Shown here: in pieces, positions 1-14,400 of the stretch
How positions within the stretch are numbered: position 1 is the first letter of the stretch
Layout of the letters: each line of letters opens with the position of its first letter
Assembly (NCBI GenBank): GCA_030141605.1
Contig: JAQGDQ010000436.1
Span: 1-64,000 of the forward strand
DNA: 64,000 nucleotides
Source of the DNA: Tubiluchus corallicola
Taxonomy: Eukaryota > Priapulida > Priapulimorpha > Priapulimorphida > Tubiluchidae
Direction of reading: 5' to 3'
Translations under genes and position numbers: made by a program
The notes under the pieces: generated by a model
Database searches by the model: none
Seen by the model: only the letters and a program-made list of their open reading frames with translations
Told to the model about the DNA's origin: nothing

Positions 1-101
1 TGCATTAGTTCCAAAGCTATACAACAAGATAGGAATTTGCCGAATTAATAGGGATGGTGTGATTCCTAGATCAGCTGGTGATTTTTCTGTTTCGCAAGCA
101 T
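1..101. repeat. Left arm of perfect 101-bp inverted repeat
   Basis: Bases 1-101 are the exact reverse complement of 2261-2361. The identity stops abruptly at base 102 (paired with 2260). It reaches base 1, so the arm may continue outside the window. The two arms enclose 102-2260, which holds an NPHP4 exon in the wrong orientation. Confidence 0.97.
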
Positions 102-1148
102 GATTTACCAGTATTGACCAAGCAAGGCACTGAGTGCTGCTTAAAAGTGTTCTGCCAATAACATACAGTGTACTGTGAATACAGTGACCAATAATTCATA
201 GCTATACACACAGTTGAAACACAGTTTAATAATCTAATTTTACCATAATCCCACAAGGGCCATGTTTGTCTATCTGGTTTAACTATTAAAAAGTTGATCT
301 GTTTCTCGTTAATAAAATTACTACCATAGGAGCTATTGTTAAGAAAATCCGATTATTAATACCAGTGCACCGTTTGATAAGGCCACATTTTCAGCAATAA
401 GCGACAAAAGCAATAGCAAAATTATTTTTGGTATTTTGTCTATCTTTTAAGATATGCATTTGAAATTTAAGCTGTTTACTGGACTAACGTGTTTTTAGTC
501 AAAGTGACACTGAAAGTTAAAGTTAATGGTTTCCTCATAACTGTTCTGCATGTGCAACTGCTGAACAAAATTTTAGTCTGTTGAATGAACGTGAATCACT
601 GTTGTATGCTTCAGTCATTCTGTAGGCATGCGAATAAACTAACTGCATGCTTAATCGTCATAACATTAATTAGGATGTGTACTGTACTTTGTTAAATACA
701 CAAGCTTACAACAGGCGCTGCATAATAAAATGGCCACTTATTGCTGATGATTTTATTAAGTAGCAACTACTGTGGCTTGATAAAATGAAGGATATTGTTT
801 AGGTCATTTAAGTAGAGAGAAAGCTGTACTTTAGATTTTTCTGGCAAAATGGCTGATCCGGGTGAATTCAAATGTATCTTAATAGACCACGTGATGTGCG
901 TTATTTAACAATCTATAATAAACAGAACTTTGTTTACTGTTCAGTGCCATATTTCAATGATTAGTTTAGTTTGAATGTTTGAAGGTCCCTTATTAACAAT
1001 ATTTGACTGTTCTATGCACAATTTTAGTACTGTCACATTTAAATGGCTCACACGTATGTTACACTTAAATGGCTCACTTGTATGATGAATTTGTCATGTT
1101 CATTTATCGAAGCTGCTAAATTGATACTTTTTTGTCTAACATCTGCAG

Positions 1149-1379
1149 CTTGGTCACAGCGTTCTTCACACGGAAACGTTTACTGTACCGTTGCGCTGGG
1201 TGGCCTGGTGCCCCTTTGCTGGACCTCCCGAGCATGCTGTCTCTTTGGAACTCAGCGGTGGTCCATTGCCCCATCCTGATGCGATACTAGTGTACAGAGA
1301 AATGGATGTTATTGGTAACGAGTCATCTAAATCATCTCCTGGGTTATTACAGCTAGTCTGTGGTTTGCATCCTGCAGAG
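1149..1379 (+). CDS. NPHP4: NPHP4 exon 8, inverted relative to the rest of the gene
   Basis: The exon has acceptor ...ctgcag before 1149 and donor GTATGA after 1379: 231 nt, 77 codons, phase 0 at both ends. It contains TVPLRWVAWCPF and HPDAILVYREMD. These match the nephrocystin-4 segment that directly follows the 'AVIFQLEYVF' region (human MVRWAVWNPLL ... SHCLVYKV). Exon 7 on the minus strand at 2455-2590 also ends in phase 0, so the two would join in frame if this exon were flipped. The orientation is opposite to exons 1-7. As sequenced, the transcript cannot use both. Confidence 0.85.
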
Positions 1380-1568
1380 GTATGAAATATTACTAGCTTC
1401 TTGCAAATTAGCGTAACATGTAATGATGTGTGTGATAATGTAAATCTAAATTGAAAACTGTCTTCAAATCTTTACAGATTTAAAGATTTTACTTTTAAAG
1501 TAAAATACTACTTTTTGATTTTTTTTAATGGGTAGCATCTTTTGTAAATATTTAATTATCAGCAGAAA

Positions 1569-2168
1569 TATATGTATGCTTGCATAGCAAAATTGTCAGT
1601 AAGTCAACAATTAAGCTTTTCTAGTTATTCACGTATCCTGAATCTCCATTTCATGAGGATCATTTTGATACCAAGTTCATCACTCTGTGTTATTCCTAAG
1701 CTGAGATAATCCGCGTTGAAGTTGAGGTGCAGGCTGCACACTGAAAAACTTAACCTTGAGAAAATCACTGTTAAAGTCAGCCATTGTTTTTTGTTGCATT
1801 TCTACAAAACACTTAGCAACCGTAGAAATGTTGGTTGCTATGGACTTTGCAAGAACACATTGAAGTTATGTTTAAATCCAGTTGATGGCTCTTCGTGAAG
1901 AAGATCTAAGCTTGGCAACAAAAAAAACCTTGAAGCAAAATGACTGTATGAGAGTATCAGGTTATAAGATTAGATTTTTGGTATTTTTCAATGTCTTCTT
2001 GATGATTTAATGCTAGAATACAAAAGTCCAATAAATTTAGCATTTGTTTTTATAAAAAGTAAAATGTTTACGTTTGACCAAATTTCTGATGCTTTCTACT
2101 TTGAAGCATCATAATGTACTTTTAACTGTGCCAACTTATGAACGGTTTTGGTTTGCAAGCACACATAT
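1569..2168 (+). mobile_element. Long-TIR MITE, copy 1 (about 600 bp)
   Basis: The left end carries TTGCATAGCAAAATTGTC and the right end, reversed, TTGCAAACCAAAACCGTT, each continuing into a CATAAGT-like block, so the ends are imperfect inverted repeats of roughly 35-40 bp starting with TATATG. It is related along its length to 12213-12572 and 51362-52035, all in the same orientation here. It has no ORF of its own, so it is non-autonomous. It lies inside the inverted NPHP4 segment. The TATA ends suggest a TA target site, as in Tc1/mariner-type elements (inference). Confidence 0.75.
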
Positions 2169-2260
2169 GTGATGATATCTGTATTTTTATTAACTTTGCT
2201 TAGTGGCAAAGATAATTTTAAACTGAACCTGTAAGGAGTAAAGAGCAGATTTTTGTTTTT

Positions 2261-2361
2261 ATGCTTGCGAAACAGAAAAATCACCAGCTGATCTAGGAAT
2301 CACACCATCCCTATTAATTCGGCAAATTCCTATCTTGTTGTATAGCTTTGGAACTAATGCA
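2261..2361. repeat. Right arm of perfect 101-bp inverted repeat
   Basis: This is the exact reverse complement of 1-101. It lies in what should be the intron between NPHP4 exon 7 (ends 2455, minus) and exon 8 (1149-1379, plus). No transposase or typical transposon end is visible at the arm edges. Confidence 0.97.
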
Positions 2362-2454
2362 GTGTATTATACAAAAACAGCCTGGCATTCAACTAGGATG
2401 CCAGGTGATTTTTCTTGGATAAACTACAAAAAATCACTAATCAGTGCGTGTTAC

Positions 2455-5400
2455 CTGTTGATTTTCTGCAGGTAATGGATGTGAGATGATGTACTCCAAG
2501 GTGAAAACAACAGCAAACAGCGGATCATTTACTAGTCCTTCTAAATGAAATTTGTTTCTCATGACTAGACTCTTACACTCTTGAGTAGATCTAAAAACAA
2601 ACATAATTTCCTATCAAAAATTTCACTGCAATTTAGAATATCTACTGTCAACATATTAAAATACTATCCTTTGAAACTGAACACATCACTGAGTAGGATA
2701 AAATCTAGAATTAAAACTACAGTGTTCCCTCACTTATCGTGGGTGTTCCATTCCAGGCCCACCCCCGATAAGTGAATTTCCGCGAAGTAGGGACGCAAGT
2801 ACTACATTTCATTTTTGCTGTGTATTCATCCGCCGAATAAATACACTATTTACTGCAAATGGTAATTTTTATGATCTATAATATTCTTTTAATGTTAGAA
2901 TTAATATTTTTAATATATTTTTATACATTTTGTGACTTTTTTATACAAAATTCATCAAATCTATACATTACTGTACAATACGTACTACGCACGTGCAAAA
3001 ATACTTTAGACGGAGTACTGCAAAAACCCGCAAAACAGTGAACATACGTGATAAATATTTTACATTAATATTTTTGAAAACCCACGAAACAGCAAGTCCG
3101 CGATAAACGAACCAAGAAGTAGCGAGGGAACGCTGTAAATTTAAATACAATTTCCAGTCTAAATCGACAAGAATAAATTCTAATTAAGTGTGTTAACACA
3201 GACAATGTAAGATGCTTCAAGGTTTCTTTTCAGTTGAAATTAGCCAAAGATGCCTGTTGGGACACCTGACACATCCAGAAGAATAAATTGAACAATAAAG
3301 TTTGTTATTCTTGCCAAATTGTGAATTTCTAAAATATAAGTTAAATCCGTTCACATTCTTCCATTGATCAGCCGTGTATCTTCACTTTTCACCATTCTTA
3401 CGCCGACTCACCCACTTAAGAAAAAACAGAAGTTAAATGACACAATACATTGGCCTACAGCAAGTGGACCAACGTAATGTGCACATTAATGCAGTTAAAA
3501 AAGGTGGGTTTCCCGATAAAGCAACTAAAAACTGAAACGACTTACACAGAAGAGTTTTTTGGACTCAACCGGACGGATTTATTCAAGCTTGGCGATCGGA
3601 ACATGCTCGAGCGACGAAGCATGGAATTATCCCGTCTGATGGCGCCACCTTCCACTTCCTGTTGCAAGTGAACGATCTGGGGTTCTTCGATGTAGCACCA
3701 GCCATTATGTACACCAATCTGAATTGCAAAACATGTCACATATTAAAAGGGAGAAAAGATTTACATTTCTACAGCTGTGGTATTCTGCAGGCATCCATTA
3801 TAGCCTACTGACCACAATAACCAGATGCACTGTTACTTCATTACTTTAAGTACGAACTTGCCCATGTTCAGCAACTCATTCGGTTAGGTGCTTGAACTGT
3901 AGCCCAAAGGCTGTGAGTTCGAGTCTCACAATGCTGCTGTGATTTGATGTTATTCCGTAAGCAAGGCAGACTACTAAAATACTAAGTGGCGCTACAGTCA
4001 GACTACTAAATTACTTATCGGCGCTACACTCCTTTCACAATACATCGATAGCTCTCTGAGAAAACGGAACCCAATATGGGCAGTGAAAAATGTTGTCAAC
4101 ACGTTAAAGTCTGAGCACTTGATGGTATGAATTCCCAGAGAGCTAAGACTGCAAATTCCGGGTTTAAATATCAACTTTTAAGGTTCTGTGAAAATGAAAA
4201 TATGTTCTTATCACAAATAGTGTTCCTTACGCTTATCACCTTGAATGTAAGGTATTCAATCCCCAAAATTTTTTCAACCAACTCCTACTGCAGGCATTAT
4301 CATAGCCAAATTTGACCACACCTCAAATGCTAAACAGCTTAATTTTAAAGCATTCTGTCTGATACGCATGTGTTTGTGTAGAAGATGATGAAAACAGAAA
4401 ACAACTGTTACCTGAAGTGAATTTTCAATGACTTTATCATTCATGACAGTGGCAGATTTAGGGGGTGAGCCCATAAGCATTAAAATGATTTGCTAAATTC
4501 AATTGTGCCTTTATTAAAATTTAACACCTGGAAGAATGATAGATCACAAGGGTTTTTTCAAAACACACAAAAGTTATGCACATCATGTACACTGCATACC
4601 AATACCTTGGTGTGTAATTATGAGTTAAAAGTTTGAGGTGACGTGAGTTTTAAACATCTGAATGACTTGAGGAAATAACTTCTACCAGTCACAAACATGG
4701 TCACAAATGCAGTAATATACATTAGCAGCTCCTAGACCCCCTAACTGCTTTTTCGTTGGGTACCCTGTTTTCAAAAGCCTAAATCCGCCCCTGTATGAGA
4801 GGCTAAGTGATCACAAGAATGAACTAAGATTAGGATTAACAGTACTGTAGCTTTTTTTGACAAACAAATTCCAAGTTATTACAAAGAATAGCACAAATTT
4901 GTAATTACAAATTTATGTACTTTATGACATAGCTGTCAAAATAAAATAATAATCGAATCGAATCTAGTCTAATCTAATAATCAAGTATTCTAATTACAGC
5001 CCCGTTGGCTTTTACCTCATCTATTGTAGCCATAAAATTTATTCTTGCCCACAATAATCTTAAGCAATTCACCCTTTTTACACGTACAACACTTCTAGTT
5101 TATTAACACATACTTACTCGCACTCGGCGCTCAACAATATTAAGCAGACTGTCGTCGCCGGCAGCATCTACTCGATTAAGTTTATCTTCGCTTAAATGCC
5201 GACGCAGAGCATCCTCAAACTTATCAGTGCTGGGATAGAGAGTTATGGTGAGTTTTTCTATGGAGCAGGAAATCTTTTTTGAGAGTTTTGGTTTCGACAT
5301 ATAGTCTAAAATGTAAATACAGTCTTGCAAAAAGTTGAAAATTCATACAGTAGAGCACTGAGGCTGTTAACGAATTGACACCATCATATTTCTTTAAAAA

Positions 5401-8400
5401 GTTACTTGTGCCATACAAATTGTTTATGAAAAATTTTGGCTACAAGTCAATCAATTATGTTGCATTAATTCAGACAATGAAACATGTCATTAATGCATTA
5501 ATGTAGGGCAGCAGTACAGCATACTTTATCAGCATTTACCCTTATAGCTTCTCAGACTGTAAGTAATTATAAGCAGCTGCACAAAACAGAAACAAAAGAC
5601 CATTCCTTAACAACTGCTCAATGCATAATTTATTCAACTAGCAGCAACAAAACGAGCAAGGTAATTAGGTGCGTGCTAATTACATGTGCTCAGTGACAGA
5701 AGTTAAGCAACACTGAGCTTAGTCAGGAGATAGAAGAGTGACTTCCAAGATCGATGCCATTTTGCACGTCACGCTGCAGATGGGTATTTACCTTACTGAG
5801 CGGTAATGTAAATAGCAAAGGTAACCAAACAAGATGGAGACACCTCTGCTGGTTCAGTGTCTCATTTTACTCTCTAGCACTTCATAAAAGGTTAGGTGTC
5901 AGTCATGCCGCAATAATCTACATTGAGCAGGCCCTGTCACTTGGAGCTAGATTTCAGTTTGCAGAGTACTGAACTGTATTAAAAACATTAGCAAAGATTA
6001 ACACCACAGTCAGTACACTACAAACACTTAAGAAAAGAGAATCAATATACCACCGGCTGAATTCGGCACAATTCCAGGCACCGCCTCCGTGGAACTCAAC
6101 AGCACATTTTCAGGAACAAGGTGAGCCACCCGAAGCATGGCTTGATGCGTTCGTATGCTGAAGACAAACCGACAACCGGGAATGACCGATAAATCCGGAT
6201 TACCCTCTATGGGATCTTCCATTCGTAACAAAGCTCTGGGTGAACCAGTGTACATATCCAGACTAAAAAGTGAAATGATAAAAAATTCAAGGTATAAAAA
6301 TTAAAATGAGATGTCATTGTTCTATAAAATGTTATGTAATATGTCTCAATGTAATGTCATGACGAAAACAGTTTAAACAAAACTGTGCTAGCAGCATGAA
6401 ATAATGTAACCGAGAAAGAACTGCTTTTGTGTAAATGAATGCAGTCATTAACAAAAAGTTTTGAAGTATAATTGTCTAAGAAAATCATAAATTTATACCT
6501 TATTAAAATAAAGGATACAAGGATATTGCTAATGCTTAGCAGCTCGTGGACACAGAATATCAACACCTTTAATTCCTTTACCTTTGCGAGCGTGAAGCTT
6601 TGTTACTTGCAACGTCAACCATGTCGCCACGGTAACCAAACAATCTAAACAGTCCCCACCCACACGACAATAGCTTAGTACAACCGTCACTTTGAGGTAA
6701 TGTTCCCACCAGCTCAACCACCAGAACAATGTTAGCATCTTTGAATGGAGTATGAAAAAATACATCCTTTAAAAAGAATAGTAACACTTGTTAATATAAG
6801 AATGGGGAGAGTTTATTAATAAATCTAAAACCTGGAAAAATTATATTCATTATAACAATAAAAAAAGTCTGAGCTTCTGGCAAGGAATCGAACCAAGAGC
6901 TTACTAACTGATGATCAAACATCTGAACAAGCTGACATCTTAACAATATGTCGCAACATCATTCGTAGTTTTATGCAGAAACGTCAATGGCAGTAACTGC
7001 AGTGAATAAATAATATGTTATTTTATTATTTAAGTACACTAATTACTGTAATTAGCAAACTGTCGCATGTCTATCTTCTGATATGGTCTAACTGTTTTTA
7101 TAAAATATTAAAAAATGTTTACTAAACAATTTTAAAGTCGAAACGCACAATGACAATAAGACAACGACATACATGGCTGTATGGCAGCTTCGGGTTCTGA
7201 GAAGTAGCATGCCGGACGTTCGCATCTGGTCCGATCCACGACCTCCCAAAAAACTGTCTGTAAGTGATATCATAGAAATGCACTCTGACGTGGTACTTGA
7301 TCTTGGTGACATCTTCCTGATGAGATGAAATAAACCAAAACTGAATTAAACCAGCATTTTACAAGTGCCCAAGGTACTGAGCCATTCACAGCAAGAATCA
7401 CAAAATGATGAAGAAAGAAAGAACAGAAACTGTACAAGCAGATATGCTAGAAGTTACACCGGCAATGACATATTGAGTCTTTTAGACGAACTACTTTTTT
7501 ATACACCTAAAGCAATGTAAGCTTATATTTATTATTCTTTGGCAGAGTCTACCCAACGCAGATGGCGTGGTGGTAACACTGAAAGCTAGTTCATTATTAG
7601 AGATAATTCCCCGGGATGTCATGGAACACTCACAAAATTGGCAAAGCTCTCTTAGCCATGTTAAGTGTTTGTGTGTTGTGTTGGTTGTGGGTTTTTAGCG
7701 GAGACTCATCCATTTACTGAATAGAATTAATGTTGCGCTCTGTAGTTTAAAAGTTTTGGTAAACAGACAACATAACCATTCAATTATTTCACTCACTTAT
7801 ATGCTGGGCAAAGCTAGTTACTCAGGAATTAAAGCTTTAATGTCAGGTGATTAAGGTAGTTATTGCCAGCTAAATGGCAAAGCTGCAAGATGGAGGTCCA
7901 TTAGAGTAACCTGCATTTAGCCAAGGCTATAAGCATCTCATTTATAACCCTATTTCACCTTTGTGCAGTTGCTTGCACCAGTTCTGAACTACAATCCATG
8001 ATACTGCTATAAAAAACTCCTGGCTGGTTTTTGTAGATATGGTTTCACAATCTATTATATATAACTTGAATACTTGAACAAAGGTTGCAGTGTAGCGGGT
8101 GAACGAAGAGTTCATAAAAAATACAATCAAAAGTTGAGAGGAAAGGGAAGGTTGTAATGGGCTATGGTGTTTGCTAAGCCATCAAAGTTTTGAAGCAGCA
8201 TCTGATCTGATGAATGAATGGATAGGTGATTTCCTTCTGGAAATTTCTGCCTCCCATCATTTATCTGTTTGAATAAGGTTGGATCTGTACAATCATACAT
8301 CCGAACATGACTAACACACCTCCCCGATGATTTACCATCTCATCTTAAAGAATTGAGCATATTCCGGTTCTGCCACAACTGTTTACATTAAGTAGGAGCA

Positions 8401-11400
8401 CCTATTTTGAGCGCTGAATCTTGATTTGTAGTGTCAAACTGTACAGAAAAGGAAAGGCAGTTCGGGAGGTCGGCTTCACAATTTAGTTGGATAGGTGTTT
8501 CAAAAAAATTATTCAAATTAATTAATTATTAACACTTGCAATTATCAAGACTAATATATACTATTAACAACTTACTTCTAAACCAACAATAATTGAATCT
8601 AATCAAATCATAATTATTTTATAAAGAAAAGGCTAGAAATCTTACTAACAGTAAAAATTCCACTCAAAATATTAGGATTCAAAACAGAATTCAAAGTAAA
8701 ACAAAATGGAGCCGTGACACAGTCCTTTGAAGTTTGTAGTTGTTTGCACCGAAACAGAGATGGAGCCACCAATCCACGACTCTTAACCAATATCTCAGAC
8801 CACTTCTTCGATGCATAAGTTTCGTCAAAAGCTGGCATAGCTTCAAAGCTTACACGTTTTCTGTTGACAGAGCGAAAAAGCTGAACATATCTTGTCATGA
8901 ACGTAACGCGTCTAAACGTGTTTTTCACTGGCATCTTTTCATCTGATGTTTTATTCTTATTTTCTGTCGATCCAGGTTTACAACAGTTCACAGCAAACAT
9001 GTTAATGTGTTTTAATTGTACACCAATATGTGTCTCCACTAGTAAAATTACAATTCCAGTATACTAAATTCCTAATAGTATTCTAATTTCATGATGAAAT
9101 GCATGAAATACAGCAACACCAGTACCCACAGCTCAAAGCCACACTCACTAATGAAACCAATACATACGAGAACCACTTCAATAATGATTATACACCTGCT
9201 AACCTGCTCCAGCGTGCACCTTACTTAATGACCTAAACGCACACCTGTGATTCAATAAATAATTCACTTCAAGATGGGCACTCCAACTATCTAATTAATG
9301 CCAGGTAAGGTGCAGCTGTTATTATAATTACACCATTTCTGGACCAATTCCAGAGATGATCGTATTGATCCATAGCACAAATTGATTTTTTGTGTTAAAG
9401 ATAATGGCACCAGTCTCAACATTAATAATGATGGCATACTTAGCGATATAGTCAAGTGAATAACAAACATTTCTGTAAAGAATAAAACTGTGGTACAAAC
9501 GATAAGAACATGTACGTTTTGCACGTACCATAATCCATCATTAATGGCAGGTCTAATGTTGAATACTTGTAGCAGAATCAACCACAAACTATATTACTTC
9601 CCTTGAACATAGTTTTTTCCTTGAACATCTTAATCACAAAACTTGTTTCTGATCTAGCCAGTGTTTGAATAAGTTCATGCACGTACACATAGTTTGAAAC
9701 GGTAGTTTTTACACTTGTGCACATAGTCTGGAAGTGATTCTAGGACAGCGATGTTCATTTTTGCTGTTGTCTTCACATAGATCAAATTATTATAGGTGCT
9801 GATACAGGTCACAAAGTGTAAGTTCAAATAATTTTTAACCCAATTTTATGTTGTGTTTTGTTTCTCTCGAAAGGCTCATAGAGAAAACCAGAAAACACTT
9901 CAAATTAAACTAGTTTATTAAGCGAGAATTCTACAACACAGAAGTATGAAGGAACTCGAAATGATTACACTAAACGTGAAAATCTGGAAAACGTTTAAGT
10001 GTATCTGAAAATACAAGTATACAAGAGAATGTGTAAGTGGCGTCCGTGCGAAATCTGCGTGTCCCAGTCAGCGGCCTGCTACACCTTATATAGGGTGCCC
10101 AAGAAGTTTCTTTCCAGAACATTCTACACGGTAAGACGATTATTCTAACGGAACATTCCACAATGTTCTATTTAATTCTAACAGATGCCAGTGATCTCCA
10201 CAACATTTTACACATTCAAATTTATGGTAAGATCTGCAACTATTTTAAAATGTTTACTCTATTTACAGTCAGTTTACTAGGGTGATTATGTTGTTTTTAC
10301 AGATGCGCTACTTGTAGCAAATGGGTATTGTTAATAACTAAATACGTAAAGTAAATTGATTTGCATGCTGTATAAAACATAAAAATACAATGTGCTTGCT
10401 TGTTATGCTTCTTCACTATTGTAACAGGTGGAGCCACTGACCAGGAATCCAAATTACACGTACAAAGCAGACTGTTAATGTATTTTAACAAACATATAAC
10501 GTTCTGCCCTCTCACAAAATCATGGTATAGTTGTAAAACAGTCTCATACATCGTCAAAAACTGACAGCGTTTTTACAGTATGTTGAATGCGATAGTTTTG
10601 CAACTTAGAAAAAGAATGTTCAACTTAATAAATTCAGGAATTTTGAGTTCGATTTCAGGTACTCATCGGTGAAATAAGTAATGCGCCCTTCACCAAATTG
10701 TATCAAAAAAATGTTCAGAATACATAAAAGCATTACTACAATAACTCTCATTTTGATTTCTTCTTCCGCCACATGCAGTTTAAACATAGCTTTAATAATA
10801 AATTTTTATCAGTGTATTGCTAATAGCACAGCTACTATGTTCACATTTTATATATATATATAATGTAACGTTGACAAGATGATGAAGCTGAACGTTGACA
10901 ACGCAACTATATGCAATGGCTTCGTACGGATAAGTCCATCACAATGTAGAGGGGGTCGAAAATAAATGACATTTTGCCGCCGCAACACTATATACGAAAA
11001 TAATCATATTATAACTTGATTTTCTAAATTCTTAATTGATTTATAGTTATTAGTTCATCGGATTATTTCTTGCTATCAGTGCATTTGTGTATCAGTGATA
11101 TGATTTCTCTCAATATTAGCCCACAGTCATTATAAGTAATAGCTTCAATGTAAATTAGCGTGAATTGTGTGAATACAGCTAAAAAACATCTAAATCTGTA
11201 CCCGGTTGTTATTGCAAAATTAGTTGTCTTTGGATACTAAATGAATTACTAAACAAGTCACATTTTCATTCAAAACTACACTCTTATTTACAAAATAATT
11301 CATTTTGACTGTTGCCATCATCGCAATAATAAGCTCACGTACTCAAAATGTGCAAAATTATTTGGACAAGGTGTGTTTTTTAGTACTCATTTTCTTCACT

Positions 11401-14400
11401 GCATAAATCGTCCATATGTAAACACCCTGAAACTAACATATTATATTACTATTGTATACTGGATAATAACTCTTTTTTGAAAATTTATAAAAATTTGTAT
11501 TTGACAGAAAAATTCAGGTGATTATACCAATATTATTAATATGCAAGATCCTCCTGGTTACTGTATTGCCATAAATAGTATATTAGCAGTCTGGTTGTCA
11601 ATACAGTACAACCCGAGTTATCCGGACAATCTAGTTGTGGAACGTCACAAAAGTCCGGATAATCGGGAAAGTCTGGAGAATCAGACTTACTTATTTTTCC
11701 TTAAAGGAAGGCAGGATAATTTTTCATATACTACCTCATTTTCAAGTCCGATAAAAAGTATACAGTTTAACACAATTAATACCGCAAAAGTGTTTCTGAA
11801 AATTAAATAATAGATTAAAAATTTAATGAACGGCGGGCAAGCCCAATTAGTGATGACATCCCAAACTAACATAATTGCTACTGTAAGTTCTTCAGTGTGT
11901 TGCACTGAAACTAGGCAAGTTTTAAGATTAAAAATACAAATTTGAAATTTATCACTGTGCTCATGCTGAGCTGTCAAACGTATGTAGTTTGTCAGAAACT
12001 AACACATCTGAACTGAGAGCTACAGTACCTTCTTTTGTGAAATGTGTTTCCAAAATGCAGGTGCTAGTGTACGTCTAATTAGCGAATGGCAAAATGTATT
12101 TAACGACAAAGAACTAGTGGTGCGAACGTGAAATTGTATTTGTGTGGTAATAATTCTTTCATGTAAGTCATTTTTGAAAAAATATAATGTTTCCTTTCAA
12201 TATTTTAAAGAGTATATGTGTGGTTGCATAGCAAAATCGTCCATAAGTCAGCAGTTAATGTTTTCTAGTTATTCACATACCCAGCAACTTCATTTCACGG
12301 GAAGAATTTTGATACCAAGCTCACCGCTCTATGTTATTTCTAAGCTGAGTTAATCCACGTTGAAGTTGAGGTGCAGGTTATGCACTGGAAAACATAATCT
12401 TGAGAAAATCGTTGTTAAAGTTCGCCAATGTGTTTTGTCGCGTCTCTACAAAACACTTAGCTACTGTACGAAAGTGCAGTTACTATGGACTTTGCAAGGG
12501 CACATTGAAGTTATGTTTAAATCCCGTAGATGGCTCTGACTTATGGACGGTTTTGGTTTGCAAGCACATATATTGTTTTGACTTACAGTTTAAGACTGGG
12601 TCCAGTTTTGCTTTAATGAAGGACATGCCATATCACAAATTAACTTTGAATCTCAAACTGGTTGAAAGTCCTGACTTTAGCAGCTTAGCTGTTTCATTAC
12701 CCAAAAGCTCTATTAATTTTTAATTTTTGATGTTGGTATTATTACAGCACCCCTATTCTACATACTGATTCCCCAAGGTAACTTTTTTTTGTTGTCCAGC
12801 AGGGGTACACGGGTGACTGTATTTCGGGCAAAGGTTTCTATCTCGTGAATTCTTACTCCAATCACATTTTGCGCAATATTCATGTTGAAGTAACATCTGG
12901 TGGGAAATTGGGAGAAATATTTCAAAATCGAGAGAAGGGATGTTACTAAAAAAGACCTGGAAGCCTCCCAAACAAATCGGGAGAGGTTGAATATCTGGCA
13001 TCATGCCCAACAAACCCCTACAGTGTTGCAAATGACCTAATCGAATTAAATCAGGATCTCAGTTTCAAAAATTATTTTTTTTTGTAGTAGATCGGGTCTG
13101 CAGATCTCACGAAACCACTCTTTGCGACCCGGCAGTCTGAACATAAAAAATAAGTGGGTCTGCACATCTCTGCCTGGCTTTATTCACATCAGTGTAGTAA
13201 ATGTGACAACTTTTGGAATCGCTTTTACCGAGATTGGAAAGGTAACTACTTGAGAATGCAATTAGTGTGAATCAATAGGTAAATCTACTTATGTTTCTCG
13301 TTATGTTAATGTTTGAGGTGTCATAATTACTTTAATAATAACGTACTCCGGAACCCTTTTACTTTAATAGCATGTTGTCACTTTTTTCATTATTAGCAGG
13401 TTTTAGTTAATTTTTCTTCAGAAACGATAAGTGTTCTGCTACAAAAGAACAGAAGCAAGAGAAGTAGGCATGGCATTGTCACTGGCAAGACAGTCAAAAA
13501 CTGAGTGCACAGTTAGAGCCTTCAATTCAATGGTGTTAACACATTACTGCGAAGAAGAACATGTGTCGAACACCTCAGCAGTCATCACACTTGATGCCAA
13601 CTGGATGGCGTAGGGCGCGGAGTACACTACTAGCCGAAGTAGGACACTTCCGCCAAAGTGCATGTACTAAATTTACGGAAAAGCAGTGTGGTACATGTGG
13701 TAATAATGGCATAAAAAACATAAAACAAAATTTGTTTTAGAAAAAAAGGAACATTATAATAATGATGAATAGTCCTTGACAATCTATAACTGTATTTTTT
13801 ACACTAATATCATCATTATTATTAGCTCCATTAATATCATCATTGCATTAAACTAAGTATCTAATGCTTTAAAGAGAGAAAGTGTGTAGGGTACATAGCT
13901 CACTAGCCGGTTTACTTAATAGAAAACACTTATTTGTCCAAGAGGTAGTGAAACAGATCACCTGTCTGCAAAGCGAGACAAAATCAAAATGATCTACCTT
14001 AAGCAAATGTTGAAATCGCCTAAAAAGCGGGCTTATATCACTTCAAAAAGTTTAATATCGAAGCCAAATTTAATATTGGCCATTCTAAAAGCTCAGAACA
14101 AGATTATTTTATTTTATCAGATGTATAATAAATTATTCACTGTGTACTGATGTTTTCAATTTCTATTATTAAATAAACAAAGACACTGGATGCTGCCAGT
14201 ACGGTTAAAGACTCAATTTGTGACCTGTCTCCAGTTTCCTACTGGGGCATCCCATGTATGACTTGGGCTAGCTCATGTACGGCAATTGTCCTACTTCGGC
14301 TAGTGTCCTACTCCGCTCCCAACAATGGTACACCTTAATGCTATAGACTTTACATCAGTATAGCATTAAAGTCAATATGGATAAAAACTATGAACTGAAA

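Noticed and set aside
3880-3965. Functional tRNA gene
   Set aside because: It has A and B boxes but no complete cloverleaf.
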